From: Nitrospirota bacterium
GTDB taxonomy: Bacteria > Nitrospirota > Nitrospiria > Nitrospirales > UBA8639
Direction of reading: 5' to 3'
Assembly (NCBI GenBank): GCA_003228495.1
Contig: QIDY01000041.1
Coordinates: 1 to 5,630, forward strand
DNA: 5,630 nucleotides
How positions within the stretch are numbered: position 1 is the stretch's first letter; each line of letters begins with the position of its first letter. The position numbers and the translations under genes were made by a program. Shown piece after piece: positions 1-5,630 of this stretch. The notes below the pieces were generated by a model. The model ran no database searches, was not told where the DNA came from, and saw only the letters and a program-made list of their open reading frames with translations.

Positions 1-818
1 TTAAGACGTTCCTCATCCAGTTTGATTCGCTCGGTCATATCACGCAAAATCAGCACGGCTCCCAATAGGTTGCCGTCTGATCGTCGTAGAGGAGACACGT
101 TATAGACAACCGGTCGTTCTCCTTTGGTTTGATCGAACAAGGAATAATGATCAAGAGGGTGAAGCGGCAAACCGCTGTCTAACACATGCGTGACGGGATG
201 ATCGTCTTTTTCATTCACTTCCAAATGGAGAAATCGCACAACTTCTTCAATCGATCGTCCCATGGCGTCTCGTTGGTTCCATCCGCTCAGTTCTTCTGCC
301 ATGCGATTCATGTAGGTAATGCGTCCTCGCATGTCGGTTGTGAAGACGCCTTCCACAATCGAGGATAGAGTAATGGTTATGCGCTCACGTTCTTCGCGTA
401 AGGTCTCCTCGGTCAGCTTGAGTTGCTGCTCCTGGTGGATTTGCTCAAACGTTTGCGCCACAATAGATGGGAGAAGCTCGATAAGACTACTGTCTTTGAT
501 GAAATAATCTCGAGCGCCGCGCTTCATCATCTTGACGGCAAGACGTTCGTCCCCTTGACCAGTGACGACGATAAACGGAAGCGTGAGGGCACGTTGTTTG
601 AGATGGTTAATCAGATCTTCGCCGGACATGTCGGCGAGTTGTAAATCCAGAAGGAGAAGATCAGCGTGATGGTGTGAGAGCCACGTGATGGCTTCATGGC
701 CGCTATGAGCGAAAGCGGTGTGAAACCCTTCTCGAGAGAGGCATCGTTGGATGAGAGAAATCAGACCTTGATGGTCGTCTACGATGAAGACGGTGCGTGA
801 ATGAGATCGATCCTCCAT
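1..818 (-). CDS. Response regulator receiver-PAS signalling protein, probably a sensor kinase; 3' end outside window
   Basis: The reading frame is open from ATG at 818 to the left edge, giving 272 codons with no stop. Residues 8-125 form a CheY-like receiver: the acidic pair D14-D15, phosphoacceptor D58 in LLLLDLQLADMSG, T86 in FIVVTGQGD and K108 in YFIKD are all present, so it should be phosphorylatable. Residues about 120-150 are a charged helical linker rich in Glu, Gln and Arg. Residues about 150-264 are a PAS domain, with GVFTTDMRGRITYMN at its start and the typical PAS C-terminal end GAVLILRDMTERI. In this family a receiver-PAS-ERxxxxEE junction is commonly followed by a HisKA/HATPase kinase, less often by GGDEF or another PAS; that part is not visible. 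The protein has no membrane segment in the visible part, so it is probably cytoplasmic. It is divergent from the ABC operon. Its partner kinase and signal are unknown. Confidence 0.9.
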   Translation of the reverse strand, partial: MEDRSHSRTVFIVDDHQGLISLIQRCLSREGFHTAFAHSGHEAITWLSHHHADLLLLDLQLADMSGEDLINHLKQRALTLPFIVVTGQGDERLAVKMMKRGARDYFIKDSSLIELLPSIVAQTFEQIHQEQQLKLTEETLREERERITITLSSIVEGVFTTDMRGRITYMNRMAEELSGWNQRDAMGRSIEEVVRFLHLEVNEKDDHPVTHVLDSGLPLHPLDHYSLFDQTKGERPVVYNVSPLRRSDGNLLGAVLILRDMTERIKLDEERL

Positions 819-824
819 GAAGAA

Positions 825-832
825 CCCTCCTT
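825..832 (-). promoter_or_regulatory. Strong Shine-Dalgarno site of the receiver-PAS gene
   Basis: On the minus strand AAGGAGGG lies 6 nt before the ATG at 818. It is close to a perfect anti-16S match at good spacing and fixes the start codon. It contrasts with the transporter genes on the other strand, none of which has a comparable site. Confidence 0.85.
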
Positions 833-911
833 CAACAGACTACCCGGAAAACGGAACTCTGCGTGTCGAACGTCAGATTGACGAAAAGATAAAGACGAAT
901 AGGACACAGAG

Positions 912-930
912 CTCATCGGGAATTGATGAG
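912..930. repeat. Inverted repeat in the leader region
   Basis: CTCATC (912-917) and GATGAG (925-930) are a perfect 6-bp inverted repeat with a 7-nt spacer. No T-run follows on either strand, so it is not terminator-like. It could be an RNA stem in the receiver-PAS leader or an operator. A shorter repeat, CGTCA/TGACG with a 3-nt spacer, lies at 871-883. Confidence 0.4.
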
Positions 931-945
931 GGAAGGCTAGAAGAT

Positions 946-968
946 GAAAAGAATTGCCTGCCGGCAAT
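946..968 (-). terminator. Second terminator-like inverted repeat, same orientation
   Basis: ATTGCC and GGCAAT pair perfectly over 6 bp around a 4-nt loop (953-968), and on the minus strand TCTTTTC follows. The centre also holds the 8-bp palindrome TGCCGGCA (959-966), which could instead be a protein site. The T-tract is short and interrupted, so terminator function is uncertain. Confidence 0.22.
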
Positions 969-979
969 GGACAGGAACT

Positions 980-1002
980 AAAAAAAGCTTGCTGGCGAGC
1001 AA
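980..1002 (-). terminator. Terminator-like hairpin with T-run, in the leader of the receiver-PAS gene
   Basis: On the minus strand TTGCT, loop CGCC, AGCAA, then GC and a run of seven T (986-980) has the layout of an intrinsic terminator. The stem is only 5 bp and AT-rich, so it would be weak. It points toward the receiver-PAS gene with no gene upstream to end, so if real it would act as an attenuator or end a short RNA. Confidence 0.3.
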
Positions 1003-1065
1003 AACTACACGGGGTATTCATTGCCGCACCGATTTAAAAAATGATTGAAAAAAAATGGAACGCGG

Positions 1066-1094
1066 ATTCTAGCGAAATCAAAAAAAGACTGCAA
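1066..1094 (-). promoter_or_regulatory. Candidate sigma-70 promoter reading leftward
   Basis: Read on the minus strand, TTGCAG (1089-1094) is followed after 17 nt by TAGAAT (1066-1071). The -10 matches the consensus at 5 of 6 positions, the -35 only at 3 of 6. A second -35-like hexamer, TTGACC (1095-1100), is better but its 23-nt spacing is too long. Transcription would start near 1059 and give a leader of about 240 nt before the receiver-PAS start. Low confidence, because such matches arise by chance in AT-rich DNA. Confidence 0.3.
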
Positions 1095-1165
1095 GGTCAA
1101 AATGCTCTAGACGTCGAATTTTCTGCTAAATTGTCGGGATCACTGGTCCATGGAACTGCTGTGGA

Positions 1166-1177
1166 TAATGATCATTA
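1166..1177. promoter_or_regulatory. Perfect 12-bp palindrome, possible operator with Fur-box likeness
   Basis: TAATGATCATTA is an exact palindrome, and with the preceding bases it reads GATAATGAT, identical to one part of the Fur consensus. It lies about 70 bp upstream of the binding-protein start, a plausible position for a regulator of the ABC operon. Only part of a 19-bp Fur box is matched, and the regulator is unknown. Confidence 0.35.
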
Positions 1178-1190
1178 AGCATGGCATCCC

Positions 1191-1219
1191 TTGAAGGTTC
1201 TTGATACCATTGAAATATT
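1191..1219 (+). promoter_or_regulatory. Weak candidate promoter for the ABC operon
   Basis: TTGAAG (1191-1196) is followed after 17 nt by AATATT (1214-1219), preceded by TGA as in an extended -10. Each hexamer matches the consensus at 4 of 6 positions. Transcription would start near 1226, leaving a leader of about 23 nt. TTGATA at 1201-1206 is a better -35 but has no good -10 at proper spacing. Confidence 0.25.
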
Positions 1220-1248
1220 GTGATTTTCTTCGGGTAATCGTGACATAA

Positions 1249-3381
1249 ATGATTATCAAGCGCCTCCTCCTGTTCATCCCTCTTGTATTGGTCCTCCTGC
1301 TATTCCAATCCTATTTCTGGGTTCCCACCTATGAAAATCAGGCCGCAGGCAATCCCAATCGCCTCGTGACCTATATTGAAGGATCTAGTGGGGATGCCAA
1401 AATTCTTAATCCGATCCTGAATGCCGATTCGGCCAGTTCCAGTATTGTCGGTCAGGTGTTTGAAGGACTATTGGATTTAGATGAGAATCTGGACTTACGG
1501 GGTCGGTTGGCGACGAATTGGCAGATTTCCGAACGTGCCTATCTTGCAGTGAATCCCCATCATCGCTTTCCTGATGGTCAAGAAGTCACGGGCAAACAGC
1601 TCTTGCGCAGACTTCGCGTAGCGTGGGAGGAGGAGACTCTTGAGGGTTTTAGAGAGAGCGTGACATCCCTAGAATTATTACCTTCCGAAAAACGCGAAGA
1701 AACAGTCTCACTGCTGCTTACCGATGCAAGCGGAAAACCTCAGGTCCATGAGGTGCCGGTCATGATCGACATACCAGAGCGGGTAAGGTTCACGCTTCCC
1801 CAGGTCGATCAGGATTTATTCGATCGTCTACAGCTGGTCTTGGGTGAACATTACTTTAAACATTTTCCTTACCAAAACTTGATTCATCCTCAGATGGAGA
1901 TTTCAAAGGAAATTGAAGAGGCCCTTCGAGTCAAGTTTCCGGATATCCTCCCTGTAGGCGAACATAATCCCATCATTGTGTTTCATTTGCGTCAAGGAGT
2001 GACATTTCAGGATGGCCATGAATTCGATGCCGGTGATGTGAAGTTCACCTACGAAGCCATTATGAATCCGAAAAATCTGTCGCCACGGACGCCGGACTTC
2101 GAGCCAATCAAAACTGTGGAGATTGTAGATCCCTATACGGTAAAAATCATTTATAAACGTCTTTACTCTCCTGCGATCACTGCATGGACGATGGGCATAC
2201 TTCCCGAGCATCTTCTCAATGAGGCTTCATTGAATCGTGAGAAACAAGAGCGAAATTTATCAGATGAAGCTCAAGAAAGCTTTGGTATGCGGGATAGTCG
2301 ATTTAACCGGCATCCAATTGGCAGCGGGCGTTTTCAATTTGTGGAATGGCAAGGGGATGAATTTATTCATCTCAAGCGGTTTGATGGATATTGGGAAGGG
2401 CCAGCGCAATATCAGGACTATTTCATGCGGATCATTCCAGAGCTCTTCACGCAGGAAGTGGAGTTTCGTACCGGAGCCGTGGACTTTTACGCGGCGCAGC
2501 CACACCAGGTCGAACGATATAAAAACGATCACAGGTATCAGTGGTTTTCCAGCCTAGGTTTCGCGTATTCCTATATTGGCTACAACAATCGGAAACCCTT
2601 ATTTGCCGAAGCGGAAATTCGGAAGGCCTTAGGGATGGCAATCAATGTGGATGAAATCATTCACTATCTGATGTATGGAGAAGGTGAACGCACCACTGGC
2701 CCTTATCCCAAAAACACCGAATGGTATGACCCTTCGATTCAACCCCTTCCCTATGATCCTCAAAGGGCACAAGCCATCTTTCAGAATGCCGGTTGGCACA
2801 TGAATGAAGACGGATGGCTGGAAAAGGATGGAAAGATTTTTCAGTTCAATCTGATTACGAATAACGGAAATCCCATTCGAAAAAATCTGATGACCATTGC
2901 TCAAAATGCCTGGAAGAAAATCGGGGTGAAAGTGAACACGCAGGTTTTCGAGTGGGCTGTATTCCTGGGGGATTTTGTCAATACAGGGGACTTCGATGCT
3001 GTTGTGTTGGGATGGAGCATGGGAATTGACCCTGATCTCTATCAGATTTGGCATTCCAGCCAGGCCGGTCCTCAACAACTGAATTTTGTGGGATACAAGA
3101 GTTCACAGGCAGATAGCCTAATTGTTCGGATTCGGCAGGAATACAACCGAGAGAGGCAGCGGGAATTGACCCATCAATTGCATCGCTTGATCCATGAGGA
3201 CCAACCCTATACGTTCCTGTATGCGCCATTAAGTACGAGGGTGTTGGATAAAAAGATCGTCCTGGTGCAAAAAAACGCCGACGGCAAGGAAGAATATAAA
3301 AAGATTTATCCCCTCAAAAGTGGAGATATTACCTTTTATTTTCACAAATGGAGAAAGCTGGAATTCACACCAAATTTTTAG
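1249..3381 (+). CDS. ABC transporter substrate-binding protein, family 5 (peptide/nickel type), enlarged
   Basis: This 710-residue protein should capture a substrate, most likely a peptide, in the periplasm and deliver it to the permeases encoded next to it. It starts with K4-R5 and a hydrophobic stretch (6-24), a signal peptide or uncleaved anchor. There is no lipobox, and no cysteine in the whole protein. Family-5 hallmarks follow in order: lobe I start with NPILN and VFEGLLDLDENL (54-81), FHLRQGVTFQDG (245-256), GSGRFQFVEW (358-367), IGYNN (443-447), IRKALGMAINVDEI (457-470), GPYP (484-487), AQAIFQNAGW (507-516) and VVLGWSMGIDPD (585-596). Relatives are usually 500-550 residues; the excess is a block at about 92-243 that resembles a degenerate copy of the next segment. 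The ATG at 1249 is chosen because it directly follows an in-frame TAA and begins the hydrophobic N-terminus. No clear Shine-Dalgarno site precedes it. Substrate specificity cannot be read from the sequence. Confidence 0.93.
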   Translation: MIIKRLLLFIPLVLVLLLFQSYFWVPTYENQAAGNPNRLVTYIEGSSGDAKILNPILNADSASSSIVGQVFEGLLDLDENLDLRGRLATNWQISERAYLAVNPHHRFPDGQEVTGKQLLRRLRVAWEEETLEGFRESVTSLELLPSEKREETVSLLLTDASGKPQVHEVPVMIDIPERVRFTLPQVDQDLFDRLQLVLGEHYFKHFPYQNLIHPQMEISKEIEEALRVKFPDILPVGEHNPIIVFHLRQGVTFQDGHEFDAGDVKFTYEAIMNPKNLSPRTPDFEPIKTVEIVDPYTVKIIYKRLYSPAITAWTMGILPEHLLNEASLNREKQERNLSDEAQESFGMRDSRFNRHPIGSGRFQFVEWQGDEFIHLKRFDGYWEGPAQYQDYFMRIIPELFTQEVEFRTGAVDFYAAQPHQVERYKNDHRYQWFSSLGFAYSYIGYNNRKPLFAEAEIRKALGMAINVDEIIHYLMYGEGERTTGPYPKNTEWYDPSIQPLPYDPQRAQAIFQNAGWHMNEDGWLEKDGKIFQFNLITNNGNPIRKNLMTIAQNAWKKIGVKVNTQVFEWAVFLGDFVNTGDFDAVVLGWSMGIDPDLYQIWHSSQAGPQQLNFVGYKSSQADSLIVRIRQEYNRERQRELTHQLHRLIHEDQPYTFLYAPLSTRVLDKKIVLVQKNADGKEEYKKIYPLKSGDITFYFHKWRKLEFTPNF
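1567..2217 (+). repeat. Degenerate internal duplication within the binding-protein gene (protein level)
   Basis: Copy 1 spans residues 107-203 and copy 2 residues 253-323. Both begin alike (FPDGQEVTGKQLLRRL and FQDGHEFDAGDVKFTY, sharing FxDGxE). Both end alike: IPERVRFTLPQ running to LGEHYF at 198-203, against VDPYTVKIIYK running to LPEHLL at 318-323. The interval between the two parts is about 28 residues longer in copy 1. Copy 2 carries the canonical family sequence. The likeness was judged by eye at protein level; no DNA-level repeat was noticed. Confidence 0.45.
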
Positions 3382-3407
3382 TGAACGAGATGAACTCTAG
3401 CGATTTG

Positions 3408-3422
3408 TTAGTGACGCACTGA
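3408..3422 (+). repeat. Small hairpin directly before the dppB-type start codon
   Basis: TTAGTG, loop ACG, CACTGA can form a 6-bp stem with one G-T wobble, ending two bases before the ATG at 3425. It occupies the place where a ribosome-binding site would be expected and no purine-rich site is visible there. It could tune translation of the permease relative to the binding protein, or be chance. Confidence 0.3.
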
Positions 3423-3424
3423 CT

Positions 3425-4387
3425 ATGTGGAATTTTATTCTTCGTAATATTGGACAACGATTGATTTTGTTGGTCATCGTGTCCTTTGTCGCGCATTCAT
3501 TTATCCATTTGGCGCCAGGAGAACCCAGCGAAGTAGATCCCATGAATCCCCGGATGAAACCTGAAGATATAGCCAAGATTCGCGCGGCGTTTCATTTGGA
3601 CGATCCTTTACATGTGCAATATGCCTATTGGATTCGTGATTTATTCAATGGTGAACTGAAATCCTTTAAGGATAGTCAACCGGTCCTTCCTAAAATTTGG
3701 GATCGATTTCTCAATTCGTTACCCCTGTTTATTTTAGCCACAATTCTTGTGTGGACGTTGGCGTTTCCGGCCGGTATTTACGGAGCGGTTCATCGTGGCG
3801 GCCTGTATGATCGGAGTACGGTATTTTTGTCTTATGCTCTTATTTCCGTCCCTGGATTTTTCTTGTCCTATCTAGCAATTTTGTGGGTGGTGGGATGGTT
3901 GGGGGTGCCTGTGATTAGCATCAAGACTTTTGGAATGGAACAGGCAGAGCCGGCCTATAAGATCATGGATCGTGTCTGGCATTTGGTTATTCCTTCCGTC
4001 ATGTTAGCTATCGGAGGAATCGCCGTTCTGTCCCGGTATGTCCGTTCTCAAATGTTAGAGGTATTGAGTCAGGATTATGTACGAACCGCCAGAGCCAAAG
4101 GGCTGCAAGAGAATACGGTTATTTATGGCCATGCGCTTGGAAATGCCTTGTTGCCGTTCGTGACGATGTTTGGCCTCTTGCTACCTGGCCTTATTGGTGG
4201 GTCTGTTATTTTTGAACAGATTTTTGCATGGCCGGGTTTGGGACGATTGGCTTATGAAGCGATTCTTGCCAGAGACTTTCCGGTCATTATGACCTTGAAT
4301 TTTATTGCTGCGGTATTGACATTGTCGGGAACCCTACTCTCGGATATTCTCTATGCGGTGGTGGATCCCAGGATCCGGTTGCATTAA
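3425..4387 (+). CDS. dppB: Peptide/nickel-type ABC transporter permease, DppB family
   Basis: This is one of two inner-membrane subunits forming the translocation channel of the importer. The 320 residues match the usual size of DppB/OppB proteins. The N-terminus has the family pattern of a first membrane helix (about 8-29) ending in HLAPGEP (28-34), then a periplasmic segment (35-95). Further helices lie at about 98-120, 132-157, 186-203, 240-260 and 285-310. The cytoplasmic EAA-type loop that docks on the ATPase is seen as DYVRTARAKGL (217-227), followed by NALLP (240-244). FEQIFAWPGLGRL (263-275) and the C-terminal DPRIRL (314-319) are hallmarks of the family. It starts 43 bp after the binding-protein stop with no good Shine-Dalgarno site. 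The symbol is used at family level only; dipeptide specificity is not shown. Confidence 0.94.
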   Translation: MWNFILRNIGQRLILLVIVSFVAHSFIHLAPGEPSEVDPMNPRMKPEDIAKIRAAFHLDDPLHVQYAYWIRDLFNGELKSFKDSQPVLPKIWDRFLNSLPLFILATILVWTLAFPAGIYGAVHRGGLYDRSTVFLSYALISVPGFFLSYLAILWVVGWLGVPVISIKTFGMEQAEPAYKIMDRVWHLVIPSVMLAIGGIAVLSRYVRSQMLEVLSQDYVRTARAKGLQENTVIYGHALGNALLPFVTMFGLLLPGLIGGSVIFEQIFAWPGLGRLAYEAILARDFPVIMTLNFIAAVLTLSGTLLSDILYAVVDPRIRLH

Positions 4388-4415
4388 AGAGCCCTACGAA
4401 AAAGAATCCAAGATT

Positions 4416-5408
4416 ATGGATAAATCATCCATCAATTTTTCGAGTCAGGCGCCTGCAATGTCGTTGGCTCTTGAAGCGTTGCCCCCGCCGGAAACTCCCT
4501 GGCAAGAATTTCTTCGGATCTTTCAAAAAGATTACCAGGCTCTATTCGGGTTTTGGGTCTTGATGCTCCTGTTGTTTATTGCTCTGGCTGGGAAGGTGTT
4601 GACGGAATGGTGGGTAGTCTTCGACCCGGAAATGGTACGGCTCACGGACAAATTTCTTCCGCCTTTGTCGGTCCCTACTCCGGATAGTCTTCCAACCGAT
4701 AGGCCTTTTGTCGGCATGTATCTCATGGGGACAGACGAATTGGGACGAGATGTGTTTGCACGAATGTTTCAAGGTTCGTTTGTATCGTTGTCGATTGGGT
4801 TTGTAGCTGTGGGCATTTCCTTGAGCATAGGGATTGTATTGGGAGGGCTGTCCGGTTTTTATGGGCATGTCAAGTTGGGGTTTATCACCGTCGATACGCT
4901 GATCATGCGATTCACAGACGCGATGATGTGCTTTCCGACGTTTTTTCTTATTCTGACAGCAGTTGCGCTTCTTCCGCCAAGCATCTACACCATCATGATC
5001 ATTATTGGACTGTTCAGTTGGATGGGAACTGCGCGATTTGTACGGGCAGAATTTTTGTCTATTCGAGAACAGGACTTCGTGACAGCAGCCAAAGCTTTGG
5101 GGATACCAGAAGCACGCATTATCTTTCGTCATATGGTGCCGAATGCGTTAGCGCCAGTGTTTGTCTCCGCCACGATTGGCGTGGCTTCTGCCATTTTGAC
5201 GGAATCAGGTTTAAGCTTTTTGGGTTTTGGCGTTCCTCCGCCATATGCCACATGGGGGAATATCCTATCCGATGGTAAAGGGTTTGTATTCGATGCGCCC
5301 TGGCTGTTCTTTATACCAGGTATTGCCATTTTTGTTGTGGTGTTGGCATTTAATCTCGTTGGGGAGGGATTGCGAGAAGCTCTCAATCCAAAATTACGAA
5401 GTCGATAA
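4416..5408 (+). CDS. dppC: Peptide/nickel-type ABC transporter permease, DppC family
   Basis: This is the second channel subunit, pairing with the DppB-type protein. It has 330 residues, slightly above the usual 280-310 because of a proline-containing cytoplasmic N-terminus of about 40. The first helix (41-60) is followed by a periplasmic loop containing the family start of the transport domain, GTDELGRDVFARM (105-117). Helices follow at about 121-147, 168-186, 190-206, 243-262 and 294-315. The EAA loop is QDFVTAAKALGI (219-230), with HMVPNALAP (239-247) after it. SGLSFLGFGVPPP (264-276) and the end LREALNPKLR (319-328) are typical. ATG 4416 is preferred, 28 bp after the dppB stop. An in-frame ATG at 4353 would add 21 residues with no family likeness and overlap dppB by 35 bp; ATG 4458 is also possible. 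Only a weak purine stretch (AAAGAA, 4401-4406) precedes the chosen start. The symbol is family level. Confidence 0.93.
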   Translation: MDKSSINFSSQAPAMSLALEALPPPETPWQEFLRIFQKDYQALFGFWVLMLLLFIALAGKVLTEWWVVFDPEMVRLTDKFLPPLSVPTPDSLPTDRPFVGMYLMGTDELGRDVFARMFQGSFVSLSIGFVAVGISLSIGIVLGGLSGFYGHVKLGFITVDTLIMRFTDAMMCFPTFFLILTAVALLPPSIYTIMIIIGLFSWMGTARFVRAEFLSIREQDFVTAAKALGIPEARIIFRHMVPNALAPVFVSATIGVASAILTESGLSFLGFGVPPPYATWGNILSDGKGFVFDAPWLFFIPGIAIFVVVLAFNLVGEGLREALNPKLRSR

Positions 5409-5630
5409 ATGGAATCAAAAGCCCCCCCTTTGTTACAGGTTTTCAATCTTCAAACGTCGTTTTTTACCGACAAAGGAGAAATTAAAGCGGTCGATGATGT
5501 GAGCTTTGTCCTTCATGGTGGACAGACGCTTGCCTTAGTTGGTGAATCTGGATGTGGAAAGTCAGTGACGGCCTTATCGATCATGCGGCTGCTTTCTTCG
5601 CCCGGGCGTGTGGTTGGCGGGACGATCATG
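5409..5630 (+). CDS. dppD: Peptide/nickel-type ABC transporter ATP-binding protein, DppD family; 3' end outside window
   Basis: The ATG follows the dppC stop codon with no spacer (TAAATG), which suggests translational coupling, and the frame stays open to the right edge (74 codons). The visible part is the N-terminus of an ABC ATPase: strand LLQVFNLQTSF (8-18), AVDDVSFVLHGGQTLALV (27-44), and the Walker A motif GESGCGKS (45-52) with catalytic-site K51 and S52. VTALSIMRLL followed by PGRVVGG (65-71) matches the DppD/OppD subfamily, as opposed to DppF/OppF. Q-loop, signature, Walker B and the C-terminal oligopeptide extension lie beyond the edge. It would power the channel from the cytoplasmic side, normally together with a DppF-type partner. 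A frame in the other register here (5227-5502) is a shadow. The symbol is family level. Confidence 0.93.
   Translation, partial: MESKAPPLLQVFNLQTSFFTDKGEIKAVDDVSFVLHGGQTLALVGESGCGKSVTALSIMRLLSSPGRVVGGTIM

Larger units (their letters stand above)
819..1248. other. Divergent intergenic control region without a convincing gene
   Basis: About 430 bp separate the two divergent starts. A minus-strand frame of 80 codons (779-1021) overlaps the start of the receiver gene in another frame. Its predicted product has no recognisable domain, so I do not call it. The region contains inverted repeats at 871-883 (CGTCA/TGACG), 912-930 (CTCATC/GATGAG), 953-968 (ATTGCC/GGCAAT) and 989-1002 (TTGCT/AGCAA). It also has A-runs of 6 to 8 at 980-986, 1036-1041, 1048-1055 and 1080-1086, and a 12-bp palindrome at 1166-1177. 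It probably carries the promoters for both units. Confidence 0.7.

Noticed and set aside
186..644. Plus-strand frames of 60-73 codons at the left end
   Set aside because: They are antisense to the receiver and PAS domains, whose key residues are intact on the minus strand.
779..1021. An 80-codon minus-strand frame in the intergenic region
   Set aside because: It overlaps the start of the receiver-PAS gene in another frame, has no Shine-Dalgarno site, and its Ser-, Phe- and Pro-rich product has no recognisable motif. It spans the inverted repeats, which suits control DNA better.
1095..1100. TTGACC as the -35 of the leftward promoter
   Set aside because: It lies 23 nt from the TAGAAT -10, outside the workable spacing, and no other -10 fits it.
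1182..1195. TGGCAT followed by TTGAA as a sigma-54 promoter
   Set aside because: The spacing between the two elements is two bases too short and the -12 GC is missing.
2629..3078. A 149-codon minus-strand frame inside the binding-protein gene
   Set aside because: It is antisense to highly conserved family-5 motifs and has no domain likeness or ribosome-binding site.
4353..4415. Upstream in-frame ATG extending the DppC-type protein by 21 residues
   Set aside because: The extension would overlap the end of dppB by 35 bp, has no family likeness and no better ribosome-binding site than ATG 4416.
4542..5132. A 196-codon minus-strand frame inside the DppC-type gene
   Set aside because: It is antisense to a clearly conserved permease, and its translation is a low-complexity mix of Lys, Arg, His and Gln, as expected for a shadow frame.

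Overview
The window looks like ordinary chromosomal DNA from a Gram-negative-type bacterium, with balanced base composition and dense genes. It holds two divergent transcription units separated by a gap of about 430 bp. The lineage cannot be fixed from the sequence. A response regulator receiver joined to a PAS domain, next to a peptide ABC operon with poor Shine-Dalgarno sites, would fit Nitrospirota or deltaproteobacterial-type genomes, but this is a weak inference. No IS element, tRNA, rRNA, CRISPR array or phage gene was found.

Left part, minus strand (1-818): the 5' portion of a signalling gene that starts at 818 and runs off the left edge. It encodes a complete receiver domain, a helical linker and a complete PAS domain. 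The output module lies outside the window and is most likely a histidine kinase. A strong Shine-Dalgarno site precedes the start.

Middle (819-1248): an intergenic control region without a convincing gene. It contains four short inverted repeats. Two of them, read on the minus strand, are followed by T-rich tracts like weak intrinsic terminators. It also has A-tracts, a possible minus-strand promoter near 1066-1094, a perfect 12-bp palindrome that resembles part of a Fur box, and a weak plus-strand promoter candidate.

Right part, plus strand (1249-5630): four co-directional genes of a peptide/nickel-type (Dpp/Opp family) ABC importer, in the order substrate-binding protein, DppB-type permease, DppC-type permease, DppD-type ATPase. 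The ATPase is cut by the right edge. Gaps are 43, 28 and 0 bp, consistent with one operon. The binding protein would capture a substrate, probably a peptide, in the periplasm. The two permeases form the membrane channel, and the ATPase, usually with a second DppF/OppF-type ATPase that may lie just beyond the window, drives import.

The most unusual item is the binding protein. At 710 residues it is well above the usual 500-550. The excess lies in one block of about 150 residues inside the N-terminal half, and that block looks like a degenerate second copy of the adjacent conserved family-5 segment. I found no clear evidence of a wholly new system in the window.
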